Positions 43,997 to 52,746 of a DNA stretch of 64,000 nt are shown one piece after another. Source of the stretch: an uncultured Tateyamaria sp. (GTDB lineage: Bacteria; Pseudomonadota; Alphaproteobacteria; Rhodobacterales; Rhodobacteraceae); assembly GCF_947503385.1 (NCBI RefSeq), contig NZ_CANNDO010000006.1, positions 1 to 64,000 on the forward strand, in the 5' to 3' direction. Below the pieces are notes generated by a model. It worked only from the letters and a program-made list of their open reading frames with translations. It ran no database searches and was not told the origin of the DNA. How positions within the stretch are numbered: position 1 is the first letter of the stretch; every line of letters begins with the position of its first letter. The translations under genes were made by a program, and so were the position numbers.

Positions 43997-45184
43997 TTAA
44001 CGCGTGAGCGCGCGCATCCCCCGGCTCAACCCTTCGAGGGTCATGGGCACCATGGTATCCGCACCAAAAATCTCCTGCACCATGGCGATGGATTGGGTGT
44101 AGGGCCAGTATTTCTCGGGCACCGGGTTAATCCACAGGTTCGACGCCCATTGGTCCCGCGCCCGTTGCAGCCAGACCTGACCCGCCTCAGCGTTCCAGTG
44201 TTCGTTGGCCCCACCGGGATAGGCGATCTCGTAGGGAGACATGCTGGCATCGCCCACAAAGATGCATTTGTAGTCCGGACCATAGGTGCGCAGCACCTCG
44301 TGGGTCAACGTTTGTGCGTCCCAACGGCGGCGGTTGTCACGCCACACCCCCTCGTAGAGACAATTGTGAAAGTAGAAGTGTTCGAGGTGTTTGAACTCGG
44401 ACTTTGCCGCCGAGAACAACTCTTCCACGATTTTGATATGGGGGTCCATGCTGCCGCCTACATCGAGGAACAGCAGCACCTTGACCGCGTTGCGCCGTTC
44501 GGGCCGGGTCTGCACATCCAGATACCCGTGTTCGGCGGTGGCGCGGATCGTGCCGTTCAGGTCCAGTTCTTCTGCCGCGCCATCCCGCGCCCAGCGGCGC
44601 AGGCGTTTGAGCGCCACTTTGATGTTACGCGTGCCCAATTCGACCGAGTCGTCGAGGTTCCTGAATTCGCGCTTGTCCCAGACCTTGACCGCGCGCTGGT
44701 GGCGGCTGTCCTTCTGGCCCACACGCACACCTTCGGGGTTGTAGCCATAGGCACCAAAGGGCGACGTACCTGCCGTGCCGATCCACTTGTTGCCGCCCTG
44801 ATGCCGTCCCTTTTGCTCTTTAAGGCGTTTCTTGAGCGTTTCCATTAGCTTGTCGAAACCACCTAATGCTTCGATTTCGGCGCGTTCTTCTGCGCTCAGG
44901 TGCTTTTCGGCCATCTTTTCGAGCCAGTCGGCGGGAATGTCGACGGCCTCAAGCACCTCTTCGATGCTGATGCCTTCCAACCCTTCGAATGCGGCGGCAA
45001 AGGCGCGGTCGAACTTGTCTATATTGCGTTCGTCTTTGACCAGACTGATGCGCGCGAGATAATAGAACGCCTTGATGTCATATGTGGCAAGACCGGCTTT
45101 CAACCCTTTGAGAAAGCTCAGAAATTCGCGCAATGAGACGGGGATACCCGCGCGCCTCAAATGCTCGAAGAATGGCAGGAACAT
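43997..45184 (-). CDS. VWA domain protein (CoxE-like)
   Basis: 395 residues. The N-terminal half (LPFFEHLRRAGIPVSLREFLSFL) and an acidic/basic middle lead to a von Willebrand A fold. Its metal-site strand is VLLFLDVGGSMDPH, in place of the usual DxSxS (here D-V-G-G-S), and CIFVGDASMSPYEI carries the later residues. Such proteins pair with MoxR-type AAA ATPases to insert metals or remodel complexes. The MoxR gene at 47479-48318 is the likely partner, separated by three genes. Its start shares one base with the stop of the small membrane protein. Confidence 0.85.
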   Translation of the reverse strand: MFLPFFEHLRRAGIPVSLREFLSFLKGLKAGLATYDIKAFYYLARISLVKDERNIDKFDRAFAAAFEGLEGISIEEVLEAVDIPADWLEKMAEKHLSAEERAEIEALGGFDKLMETLKKRLKEQKGRHQGGNKWIGTAGTSPFGAYGYNPEGVRVGQKDSRHQRAVKVWDKREFRNLDDSVELGTRNIKVALKRLRRWARDGAAEELDLNGTIRATAEHGYLDVQTRPERRNAVKVLLFLDVGGSMDPHIKIVEELFSAAKSEFKHLEHFYFHNCLYEGVWRDNRRRWDAQTLTHEVLRTYGPDYKCIFVGDASMSPYEIAYPGGANEHWNAEAGQVWLQRARDQWASNLWINPVPEKYWPYTQSIAMVQEIFGADTMVPMTLEGLSRGMRALTR

Positions 45185-45357
45185 CAGCCAAACACACCGT
45201 TGCGGTCGAGAATGATTGTCACGATCAAACCCAGCAGAGCAAAGGCGATGCCGTAAACGGCGGCGTATTGCGCAATGTCCAGACCCTTGCCACCGCGCCG
45301 TTTGGCGTTCAGGCCGCCGATCACGGCGCCGATCAGTGCTGCAGGTAGATAGATCAT
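45184..45357 (-). CDS. Small membrane protein (57 residues)
   Basis: An open frame with start ATG 45355-45357 and stop TGA 45184-45186. It starts MIYLPAALIGAVIGG and ends in a second hydrophobic stretch YGIAFALLGLIVTIIL, so two membrane helices with a basic loop (NAKRRGGKG) between them. The TGATG junction with the VWA gene supports translation. I do not recognise a family; glycine-rich helices suggest packing in a membrane complex. Confidence 0.7.
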   Translation of the reverse strand: MIYLPAALIGAVIGGLNAKRRGGKGLDIAQYAAVYGIAFALLGLIVTIILDRNGVFG

Positions 45358-45400
45358 ATCGCGCCTTTCGTGTTCCCTGTCAGGGACTTAGCGGCGCGAC

Positions 45401-46759
45401 TTAACCTTTCAACGGACTCAGAGAAGAGATTTCCCGCAGCTTGGCCCGCACCGCCCAATCCGAGCCAAAGCCGTAGCGCGCCCAGCCAAGGCTGTCCAGC
45501 CTGACGGTACGTGCCTCGGCGGTGCGTCCCTGAAGGTCGAGCGCCTCGGCGCGCAACAGCAGGAGCGTGGACAAAAGGGCTGCATTTTCGTTCTGCGCGG
45601 CCTCGTCAATATGGCGCGACAGGATGAGCATTGCGGCATCGCCGTCACCGCGGGTGATCGCATAGGCGGCCAGCTGTGTCGCGACATAGGCGCGGTGCAG
45701 CGTGGCACCGGGGGTCGCGGCGTAATACTGGTCGGCGGCGCGGAAATGGGTCTGTGCGGCCTTGGGATCGGAGGACAGCAGCAGACGGCCATTGGCGTAA
45801 TGCGCAAAGGCGCGGCGGTGATCCTGCCATCCCATGGCTTGCGAAATTTCCAGCGCGCGGGCGGCGGCGGCACGGCGCTGGTTGGCGTTGGCCCCGGGGC
45901 CAAGCGCCGTTTGGACCGCATCGCTCCAGGCGCGGGGGGTGCGGGTTGCGAATTTGGCGGGCAACGCCTCACCACGCGGATTGATGCGGCCAAAGATCTT
46001 GGGCAGCATCAGTGCCACCTGTCCGCGCGTCATGCCAGAGCGCAGTTCGGGTGCGTAATACGCCTTGAGCATCAGCATGTCGAAACCGGTCAGCACCGTG
46101 TGCACGTTGTCGTCGTTGAACACGCTGTCAGGCAGGCGATAAAGATCGTTGAGCGGGCCGATGGCCTGCGCCAGTTCCTCGTGCAAACAGTCGCGCACCT
46201 CTTGGGGGCTTGCGTCATTGGGCAGGAAGATCGCCAACTTTTCCCGCTTGCGCAGGGCCGACCAACTGGTGCGGGTGCTGCGGCGGTTGGGCTTGTATTC
46301 GCGGATGGTTGTGATGTTGGGCACCACGAAACAGGCGGCATGGGGCAGGGCGCGGCGGATCTCGGCGCGGCTGACGGCCTCGATCGTGATGTTGGCGCTG
46401 TTGCCCGGCGCTGCCTCGTAGATGTCGATGCCTGCTTCGGTGCGCAGACGGTGCATCAGGCGGCGCAGATCACCACCCAGCGAGGCGGGTGGCGCGCCGG
46501 TGACGCGGACCGAGATAGGTCCTTCGAACCGGGTAAAGACGGGCAGGTCACGGCCCGATTCCAGTTGGAAGCTCAACTCGATAAAGTCGAGCGCCAGATC
46601 ATTGTTGGATTTGACCGGTGCCTCGGGGCGCGGCGCGCCAAAGGTCTTCATCGGCGGCAGGTCGGAGGTTTGCGGCAGCGCACGCGACGGCGTATCGCCG
46701 GGGGTCACGGGCACACAGGCATTGAGCAACAGCACGAAGGGGAGAACAAAGCGGCGCAT
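45401..46759 (-). CDS. DUF2927 lipoprotein
   Basis: 452 residues. The lipobox LLLNACV makes Cys15 the lipid-bearing residue. A DUF2927 region (about 50-245) holds FEGPISVRVTGAP, CFVVPNI and a metalloprotease-like C-terminal segment DCLHEELAQAIGPLND. The HEELAQ stretch is reminiscent of an HE..Q zinc motif. TPR-like helices follow (ALEISQAMGWQDHRRAFAHYANGRLLL). The protein likely sits on the periplasmic face of an envelope membrane. Enzymatic activity is not established. Confidence 0.82.
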   Translation of the reverse strand: MRRFVLPFVLLLNACVPVTPGDTPSRALPQTSDLPPMKTFGAPRPEAPVKSNNDLALDFIELSFQLESGRDLPVFTRFEGPISVRVTGAPPASLGGDLRRLMHRLRTEAGIDIYEAAPGNSANITIEAVSRAEIRRALPHAACFVVPNITTIREYKPNRRSTRTSWSALRKREKLAIFLPNDASPQEVRDCLHEELAQAIGPLNDLYRLPDSVFNDDNVHTVLTGFDMLMLKAYYAPELRSGMTRGQVALMLPKIFGRINPRGEALPAKFATRTPRAWSDAVQTALGPGANANQRRAAAARALEISQAMGWQDHRRAFAHYANGRLLLSSDPKAAQTHFRAADQYYAATPGATLHRAYVATQLAAYAITRGDGDAAMLILSRHIDEAAQNENAALLSTLLLLRAEALDLQGRTAEARTVRLDSLGWARYGFGSDWAVRAKLREISSLSPLKG

Positions 46760-46764
46760 GGTGA

Positions 46765-47220
46765 TTATCCCCGATCGTATTTGATGAAAGGGGACAGGGC
46801 GCCGACGCGGTCATAGAGCTTGCGCGCTTGCGCGTTGGTATCCTGCGTCAGCCAGTAGACCGACGGATTTCCTGCGGCGTCGGCGGCGGCATATACCGCC
46901 TCGATCAGGCGCCGCCCGATGCCCTGACCACGCACCGACGGATCCGCATAGAGATCCTGAAGGTAGCAGACATTTTCGACGCGCCAGCAGTGGCGGTGAA
47001 ACAGGAAATGAACCAGCCCGACCAGCTTGCCGGCCTGTTCGGCGACCAGCGCAGAAAAATCCTGCGGGTCGGTGCCAATCAGGCGTTGGAAGGTCGTGTC
47101 AAAGACTTCCTTGGGGCGGGACGTGCCATAGAATTCAAGATAGGCCGCCCACAGACCGTCCCATTGCGGGCGATCCGACAAAGTCAGAGGGCGCACGTTG
47201 AGTGCGTCGTTCGGGGTCAT
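46765..47220 (-). CDS. GNAT family N-acetyltransferase
   Basis: 151 residues. The acetyl-CoA loop is in VRGQGIGRRLIEAVYAAAD (Q/R-x-x-G-x-G/A form), preceded by YLQDLYADPSV, the typical beta4 strand. The C-terminal end QDTNAQARKLYDRVGA is also characteristic. It acetylates an unknown amine or amino group. It lies five bases upstream of the DUF2927 gene on the same strand, so probably in one transcript. Confidence 0.87.
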   Translation of the reverse strand: MTPNDALNVRPLTLSDRPQWDGLWAAYLEFYGTSRPKEVFDTTFQRLIGTDPQDFSALVAEQAGKLVGLVHFLFHRHCWRVENVCYLQDLYADPSVRGQGIGRRLIEAVYAAADAAGNPSVYWLTQDTNAQARKLYDRVGALSPFIKYDRG

Positions 47221-47478
47221 TTATACTGCCTGCCTGCTTTTTAGCATATTGGATGCGGGCGTTTTCGCCTCTCATCACGGTCAAGATATGGAGCATTTCA
47301 GGCAAAAGAAAGACATTTTATCCACAGGCCCTGCGGCAAGAGGGCTCAGCGCTCCGTTGTGGCCCAAAAGACTCGCTTGGTGCGATGAAATTTTGGCAAT
47401 TCAGGCAGATGCGTGCAGGCGCGCAGCGCGGAGGGCGCGCGCGATCCTTTGGAGTTGGGTACCAGAGGGGGCGTGCGG
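47221..47478. other. 258-base spacer without a supported gene
   Basis: Between the start of the GNAT gene and the end of the MoxR gene. Short frames on both strands lack ribosome-binding sites and family motifs. It likely holds the GNAT promoter; no clear -35/-10 pair stands out. Confidence 0.5.
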
Positions 47479-48318
47479 CTATCGCTGTCCACGCGCCATA
47501 AAGGCCAGCCGTTCGAACAGGTGCACATCCTGTTCGTTTTTCAGCAATGCGCCGTGCAGCTTGGGCAGGGCACTTGCACCGTCGGCCTTGAGGTCTTCGG
47601 CGTCCATGTCTTCGGCCAAGAGCAGCTTGAGCCAGTCGAGCACCTCGGATGTTGACGGTTTTTTCTTCAGCCCCTGCTGGTCGCGGATTTCGAAAAACTG
47701 GGTCAGCGCCGTGGTCAGCAGGTTTTGCTTAATTCCGGGATGGTGCACTTCGACGATGGCTTTGAGCGTCTCCATGTCCGGAAACTGGATGTAGTGAAAG
47801 AAACAGCGGCGCAAAAACGCGTCGGGCAGTTCTTTTTCATTGTTCGAGGTGATGATGACAACGGGACGCTGACGGGCCTGAATCGTCTCGCCGGTCTCGT
47901 ACACAAAGAACTCCATTTTATCGAGTTCTTGCAGCAGATCGTTCGGAAATTCGATATCCGCCTTGTCTATTTCGTCGATCAACAGAACGACTTTCTCGTC
48001 CGCCTCAAAGGCTTCCCAGAGCTTGCCCTTTTTGATGTAATTGGACACGTCATGCACGCGGTCCTCACCCAGTTGGCTGTCGCGCAGGCGGCTGACGGCG
48101 TCATATTCGTAAAGGCCCTGCTGCGCGCGGGTAGTGGATTTGACGTTCCATTCGATCAGGCGCAGGCCCAGGCTGCGCGACACCTGTTTGGCCAGCTCTG
48201 TCTTGCCAGTGCCGGGCTCGCCCTTGACCAGCAGGGGGCGTTCCAGCGTGACGGCGGCATTGACGGCAATCGTCAGGTCGTCAGTGGCGATATAGGCGTC
48301 GGTGCCTTGAAATTTCAT
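47479..48318 (-). CDS. MoxR family AAA+ ATPase
   Basis: 279 residues. Walker A GEPGTGKTE (33-41), Walker B VLLIDEIDKAD, sensor-1 region VIITSNNEKELPDAFLRRC with the Arg finger. The C-terminal lid has TSEVLDWLKLL. MoxR proteins act as chaperones with VWA partners to activate enzymes; the VWA protein at 43997-45184 is the candidate. ATPase and lid are complete. It is divergent from dksA. Confidence 0.93.
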   Translation of the reverse strand: MKFQGTDAYIATDDLTIAVNAAVTLERPLLVKGEPGTGKTELAKQVSRSLGLRLIEWNVKSTTRAQQGLYEYDAVSRLRDSQLGEDRVHDVSNYIKKGKLWEAFEADEKVVLLIDEIDKADIEFPNDLLQELDKMEFFVYETGETIQARQRPVVIITSNNEKELPDAFLRRCFFHYIQFPDMETLKAIVEVHHPGIKQNLLTTALTQFFEIRDQQGLKKKPSTSEVLDWLKLLLAEDMDAEDLKADGASALPKLHGALLKNEQDVHLFERLAFMARGQR

Positions 48319-48500
48319 GTGGGATCACCTTGTTGCGGGCCTCAGTTCATGGAGAGGCTTTTAGCCAATGTGGCGCATGATTGTGTAGTGACAATCCCAT
48401 ATACGTCCGGTAGACGCTGCGGCAGGGAGCCGGTGGGGGCGATGCACGAGGAGCCAACAGACCGTTCATGGCCAACGCAAGTCGTATTGAGGGGAAGCAA

Positions 48501-48923
48501 ATGAAGCAGGAAATGTTCTTGCCGGACGATTATCGCCCGGCCGAAGACGAGCCGTTCATGAACGATCGGCAGATCGAGTACTTTCGCCGGAAGTTGCTGA
48601 CGTGGAAGGGCGAGTTGATGGCGGGCAGCCGCGACACCATTGAGGGGTTGCAGGACGGCACACGCAATATTCCTGACGTGGCAGACCGCGCCTCCGAAGA
48701 GACCGACCGCGCGTTGGAACTGCGCACCCGGGATCGTCAGCGCAAACTGGTCGCCAAGATCGACGCAGCGCTGCGCCGGATCGACGAAGGTGAATACGGT
48801 TATTGCATCGTGACGGGCGAACCGATTTCGCTGAAACGGCTGGATGCGCGTCCCATCGCGACCATGAGCCTTGAGGCGCAGGAGCGTCACGAGCGGCGTG
48901 AGAAGGTTCATCGCGACGACTGA
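48501..48923 (+). CDS. dksA: RNA polymerase-binding transcription factor DksA, mostly cysteine-less finger
   Basis: 140 residues. A coiled coil carries the tip acidic pair Asp59 and Asp62 (IPDVADRASEE), which enters the polymerase secondary channel and works with ppGpp. In the finger only Cys102 (YGYCIVTGEP) remains of the four zinc cysteines in Escherichia coli DksA; the other three positions read Thr105, Ser123 and Ala126. Such degenerate fingers are known in Rhodobacter-type DksA. The ATG 48501 has AGGGGAA upstream; the frame is open 33 bases further up. Confidence 0.92.
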   Translation: MKQEMFLPDDYRPAEDEPFMNDRQIEYFRRKLLTWKGELMAGSRDTIEGLQDGTRNIPDVADRASEETDRALELRTRDRQRKLVAKIDAALRRIDEGEYGYCIVTGEPISLKRLDARPIATMSLEAQERHERREKVHRDD

Positions 48924-49001
48924 ATGCGCCAGCACATTGGCTCCGCGGATCAGGCCGCATTGAAAATGCGGTTTGGTGCAGGGGTGGATGCAGTGTTTGG
49001 G

Positions 49002-49035
49002 AAGGCGTGCCATTGGCGCGCCTTTTTCTTTTTTG
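49002..49035 (+). terminator. Intrinsic terminator of dksA
   Basis: AAGGCGTGCC (49002-49011) pairs with GGCGCGCCTT (49015-49024), one G-U, loop ATT. A T-rich tract broken by a single C follows. It is 78 bases after the dksA stop. Confidence 0.9.
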
Positions 49036-49089
49036 TTGGTGGGGTGGTCTGTTTGCTGCGCAAAGGCGCCCACCCACCAACCCAGCATA

Positions 49090-49110
49090 GGGTGCGCCGA
49101 GGGCGCACCC
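49090..49110 (-). terminator. Hairpin after the ornithine cyclodeaminase gene
   Basis: GGGTGCGCC (49090-49098) pairs perfectly with GGCGCACCC (49102-49110) around three bases, ten bases after the minus-strand gene end. There is no T run. Confidence 0.5.
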
Positions 49111-49119
49111 ACGATGGGA

Positions 49120-50163
49120 TCAGGTTTGAGCGCGGGTGAGCATTCCGTAGAGGTCGCGCGGATCGTCGGGATCGGCGAGCAGGTCGAGCGGATGGTAAAA
49201 GGGCGTGCCAGCAATCCGGTCACGCACAAAGCGCAAGGCGGAAAAGTCTTCGATGGCAAAACCCACACTGTCAAAGATCGTGATCTGCTTGTCGGATGTC
49301 CGGCCTGGTTTGCGACCCTTGAGAACCTCCCAGATTTCGGTGACGGGGTGGTCTGGGTCGAGTTGTTGGATGTCGCCTTCGATCCGGGTTTGGGGCGGGT
49401 ATTCCACAAATATTTCGCCGCGTTCGAGGATCGCGGGTGCGATTTCGGTCTTGCCGGGGCAATCGCCGCCGATGGCGTTGATGTGCACACCCGCGCCGAC
49501 CATGTTGTCTGTCAGGATCGTCGCATAGGCTTTGTCGGCGGTGCAGGTGGTCAGGATTTGCGCATCGATCATTGCGTCTTCGGCGCTCGTGCAGGTGGTC
49601 ACGTGCAGCCCCGATCCTTGGAGATTGGCCGCGCATTTCGCGGTTGCATCAGGGTCGATGTCAAAGAGCCGCACATGGGTGATGCCTGCAATGGCCTGCA
49701 TGGCACGGCTTTGGAATTCCGATTGCGCGCCGTTGCCGATCATCGCCATGGTGGTCGCACCTTTGGGCGCGAGGGTGCGGGCCACCAACGCCGAAGTGGC
49801 GGCAGTGCGCAAGGCGGTGAGCAGGGTCATCTCTGTCAGCAGCACCGGGTAACCGGTGTCCACATCGGCGAGCAGGCCAAAGGCGGTGACGGTTTGCAGG
49901 CCCTGACCCATGTTCTTGGGGTGGCCATTCACATATTTGAAGCCGTAGCTGATTCCGTCCGACGTGGGCATCAGTTCGATCACACCCTCGGGCGAGTGGG
50001 CGGCAACGCGCGGCGTCTTGTCGAATTGTTCCCACCGGCTGAAGTCGTCGGCGATATAATCGGCGAGACCGCACAGCATGTTGTCCAGTCCCACATAATG
50101 GATGAGATGCATCATGTGTTCGACAGACACGAACGGCACGAGGGCTTTGTCAGACGGCTCCAT
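49120..50163 (-). CDS. Ornithine cyclodeaminase
   Basis: 347 residues from ATG 50161-50163, with AAAGGAT upstream. It converts ornithine to proline and ammonia, with NAD as an internal cofactor. The NAD loop is MAMIGNGAQSEFQSRA. Also seen are the ornithine-binding stretch ELMPTSDGISYGFKYVNGHP (up to about residue 80) and VHINAIGGDCPGKTE with the catalytic Asp. It follows arginase by 11 bases on the minus strand, completing arginine to ornithine to proline. The mu-crystallin family also holds alanine dehydrogenases, but the arginase neighbour supports this call. Confidence 0.93.
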   Translation of the reverse strand: MEPSDKALVPFVSVEHMMHLIHYVGLDNMLCGLADYIADDFSRWEQFDKTPRVAAHSPEGVIELMPTSDGISYGFKYVNGHPKNMGQGLQTVTAFGLLADVDTGYPVLLTEMTLLTALRTAATSALVARTLAPKGATTMAMIGNGAQSEFQSRAMQAIAGITHVRLFDIDPDATAKCAANLQGSGLHVTTCTSAEDAMIDAQILTTCTADKAYATILTDNMVGAGVHINAIGGDCPGKTEIAPAILERGEIFVEYPPQTRIEGDIQQLDPDHPVTEIWEVLKGRKPGRTSDKQITIFDSVGFAIEDFSALRFVRDRIAGTPFYHPLDLLADPDDPRDLYGMLTRAQT

Positions 50164-50174
50164 TCCGGATCCTT

Positions 50175-51095
50175 TCAATAGGCGCGTGTGGGGCGGTCGA
50201 AAACGCGGCGGCCAAAAGCCGAGGCCACGAGATCAACCATGACCTGCGCCGTGCGGCCGCGTTCGTCGAGAAACGGGTTTAGTTCCACAAGGTCAAGCGA
50301 GGTGAGGCGACCGCTGTCGCAGATCATTTCCATCACCAGATGCGCTTCACGCAGGGTTGCGCCACCGGGGACCGTCGTGCCCACGGCAGGCGCGATGCTG
50401 GGATCGAGAAAATCGACGTCAAGCGAGACGTGCAACATTCCGTCCGCGGCCTGAACCCGGTCGAGGAAAGCCGCCAGCGGTTTGGCTATGCCGTGCTCAT
50501 CAATGTGACGCATGTCGATGTAAGTCACATCCGTGGCCTGCACTGCGGCGCGTTCGGGCGCGTCCACAGACCGCAGGCCCAGCATCGCGATGCGGTCATG
50601 GGGCACCGGGTGGACAACAGCGGGAAAACCATCAAATCCGTCGCGTCCCGTGGCATAGCCCATCGGCGTGCCGTGCAGATTGCCCGACGCGGTGGTGGCG
50701 GGGGTGTGATAATCGGTGTGCGCATCAAGCCATAGGACAAACAGCGCGCGATCAACCGATGCGGCATGGGCCGCAACGCCGTGCACTGTGCCAAGGGCCA
50801 GCGCGTGATCGCCGCCCATGAAAATGGGCAGGCCGGTTGCCGCAGCCTTTGCCGCTGTGCGGGACAGCGCAGTGGTCCAGGCGACGGTCTCGTCGCGGGC
50901 GTGCAAGTGGGCATCGGGTGTTTCGGAATAGGGATCGGGTGCGACATTGCCGCGATCGTCGACGCTGTGGCCCAGATCTGCGAGTGCCGCTTGCAGACCG
51001 GCTGTGCGGTAGGCATCAGGGCCCATCAGGCACCCTTGGCGGCGCTTGCCGCAATCCATCGGCACGCCGATCAGGTGTATGGGAGGGACGGACAT
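50175..51095 (-). CDS. Arginase
   Basis: 306 residues. It hydrolyses arginine to ornithine and urea with a two-manganese centre. The metal ligands are GGDHAL (His), WLDAHTDYHTP (Asp-His-Asp), and SLDVDFLDP (two Asp). SGNLHGTPMG holds the substrate loop. Lacking rocF-style neighbours other than ornithine cyclodeaminase, it forms a two-gene catabolic unit with a divergent Lrp-type regulator. GGAG precedes the ATG 51095; the open frame further up is not coding. Confidence 0.95.
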   Translation of the reverse strand: MSVPPIHLIGVPMDCGKRRQGCLMGPDAYRTAGLQAALADLGHSVDDRGNVAPDPYSETPDAHLHARDETVAWTTALSRTAAKAAATGLPIFMGGDHALALGTVHGVAAHAASVDRALFVLWLDAHTDYHTPATTASGNLHGTPMGYATGRDGFDGFPAVVHPVPHDRIAMLGLRSVDAPERAAVQATDVTYIDMRHIDEHGIAKPLAAFLDRVQAADGMLHVSLDVDFLDPSIAPAVGTTVPGGATLREAHLVMEMICDSGRLTSLDLVELNPFLDERGRTAQVMVDLVASAFGRRVFDRPTRAY

Positions 51096-51185
51096 GGTTG
51101 GATTCTCCGGCGGGTGACGTTGTGGGAGACATGCGTGCGTTTTGTGGCATCGACAAGCGTGTGGATCGACGGTATTGCACGATGA

Positions 51186-51193
51186 TTGTACAA
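51186..51193. promoter_or_regulatory. Palindrome in the arginase-lrp intergenic region
   Basis: TTGTACAA is a perfect eight-base palindrome 14 bases before the regulator start, in a 112-base divergent promoter region. Three TGGACA repeats follow it at 51196, 51209 and 51218. It may be part of an Lrp-type operator; AT-rich imperfect palindromes are usual for that family. Confidence 0.4.
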
Positions 51194-51207
51194 ATTGGAC
51201 AGTATGA

Positions 51208-51633
51208 ATGGACAAAGTGGACAATCAATTGCTGGCGGCCTTGCGCGCGGATGCGCGGGCGTCGCATTCGACCCTTGCCGCAACGCTGGGCCTGTCGCGG
51301 GCAACGGTGCGGGCGCGGATCGACAAGATGGTGGCGCGCGGTGACATCGTCGGCTTTTCCGTCGTCACGCAGGCGGATGTGCAGCGCGATCCGGTCCGCG
51401 GCTTAATGATGATCGGGATCGAGGGGCGGGGCACTGAAAAGATCATGCGCAGCCTGCAAGGGATGCCGGAGATGCGTGCCGTGCATTCGACCAATGGGCG
51501 CTGGGATGTGATTGTGGAGATCGGCACTGAAACGCTGGATGCGTTTGACGCGGTTCTGTTTCGTATCCGGCGGCTCGACGGTGTGGTCGCGAGCGAGACG
51601 TCGCTGTTGCTGTCGACTAGGCTGTCAGTTTGA
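51208..51633 (+). CDS. Lrp/AsnC family transcriptional regulator
   Basis: 141 residues. N-terminal helix-turn-helix with LLAALRADARASHSTLAATLGLSRATVRARIDKM (about 8-41, two helices) and the family's RGDIVGFSV linker. The C-terminal ligand-binding RAM domain contains LMMIGIEGRG and WDVIVEIGTE. It is divergent from arginase and ornithine cyclodeaminase, so it probably activates them with arginine or ornithine as effector, as in other bacteria. Its end overlaps the convergent dsbB by 17 bases. Confidence 0.92.
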   Translation: MDKVDNQLLAALRADARASHSTLAATLGLSRATVRARIDKMVARGDIVGFSVVTQADVQRDPVRGLMMIGIEGRGTEKIMRSLQGMPEMRAVHSTNGRWDVIVEIGTETLDAFDAVLFRIRRLDGVVASETSLLLSTRLSV

Positions 51634-52084
51634 TCCGCAGGGCCGCGATCCAAAGGGCGGCCAGACCAAGTGAGATCACCATATTCCAGCCTGCCATACT
51701 CAGCCCCGCGAATTGCCATGCGATGTCATCGCATCGCACAATCGGCGCGGCCATGATCTGATCAAAAAGCGCCCCGGCGTCTACGCCACTGACACCTTGC
51801 GCGGAGCAGGATGTCGGGCCTTCCCACCACCCCTGTTCGACACCCACGTGATAACCGCCGACCCCTGCGGTTGCGAGCGCCGCAAGCGCGCCAGCCGCCA
51901 AAAGGATCGGGGCAGGGATCAAAACGGCGACCGCACCCAGCACAATCGCGACCGCGTGCGGGTAGCGTTGCCAGATGCACAATTTGCATGGCGGCAGGCC
52001 ACCCAGATGTTGAAAGGCAAATGCGCCCAGCAACAGCGCAAGCGAGCCACCCGCGGCCAGCGCAGTCAGTCCGCGTCGCGTCAT
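51617..52084 (-). CDS. dsbB: Disulfide bond formation protein B (DsbB)
   Basis: 155 residues. Four membrane helices. The quinone-linked cysteine pair is CKLC in LPPCKLCIWQRYPH. The second periplasmic loop has Cys in PTSCSAQGV and VRCDD for electron take-up from DsbA. ALFDQIMAAP lies between. It reoxidises DsbA-family proteins; the DsbA-like protein at 9076-9825 could be a substrate. The start overlaps the end of the YqaA-type gene by four bases. Confidence 0.92.
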   Translation of the reverse strand: MTRRGLTALAAGGSLALLLGAFAFQHLGGLPPCKLCIWQRYPHAVAIVLGAVAVLIPAPILLAAGALAALATAGVGGYHVGVEQGWWEGPTSCSAQGVSGVDAGALFDQIMAAPIVRCDDIAWQFAGLSMAGWNMVISLGLAALWIAALRIKLTA

Positions 52085-52659
52085 AGCACGGTCACCGCAT
52101 AAAACCCGCCCACCAGAATGACGATGAACAGCGTGAACATCAGGCCCAAACGGCGTTCGATAAAGTCCCGGATCGGGTGGCCGAATTTCCACAACAGCCC
52201 CGCGACGATGAAAAAGCGCAGGCCGCGGGCAAGGATGGATGTGGCGATAAATGTGGCCAGCGGCATTCCGGTCCAACCCGACATGATGGTGATGACCTTA
52301 TAGGGAAAGGGCGTGATCCCTGCCGTCAGCACGGCCCAGAACCCGAAATCGTTGAACCGCGTGTTGAACGCCTCCATCGTGTCGCCCTTGCCAAGCGCTT
52401 CGAGGATGGGCTGACCGATGGTCTCGAACGCGAACGCCCCGATGGCATATCCCAACGCGCCGCCCAGCACCGACGCCACAAGGCAGACCCCCGCGATCAG
52501 CCACGCCCTGTGCGGGGCGGCAAGGATCATCGGGATCATCAGGACATCCGGGGGAATCGGAAAGACCGAGCTTTCGATGAAGGCGACAAAAGCCAGAACC
52601 CACAAAGCGCGAGGATGGTCGGCCCAACCCATCGTCCAGTCATACAGTCTGCGTATCAT
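52081..52659 (-). CDS. YqaA/DedA-family membrane protein
   Basis: 192 residues from ATG 52657-52659. Membrane segments run along most of the length, with the re-entrant loop features FIESSVFPIPPDVLMIPM (E..xFPxPP) and FNDFGFWAVLTAGITPFPYKVITIMSG (G..PFPyK). These are the hallmarks of VTT/DedA proteins, which move or flip phospholipids. It is upstream of dsbB in a coupled pair. Confidence 0.87.
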   Translation of the reverse strand: MIRRLYDWTMGWADHPRALWVLAFVAFIESSVFPIPPDVLMIPMILAAPHRAWLIAGVCLVASVLGGALGYAIGAFAFETIGQPILEALGKGDTMEAFNTRFNDFGFWAVLTAGITPFPYKVITIMSGWTGMPLATFIATSILARGLRFFIVAGLLWKFGHPIRDFIERRLGLMFTLFIVILVGGFYAVTVL

Positions 52660-52746
52660 GGGGCGGGGCAGACCATGCAGGTGGCGCGCCGTCAAGACGG
52701 ATTGCGCTTGCCCCGCCGCATCCGCTTCGCTAATTCAGGGCGCGAA

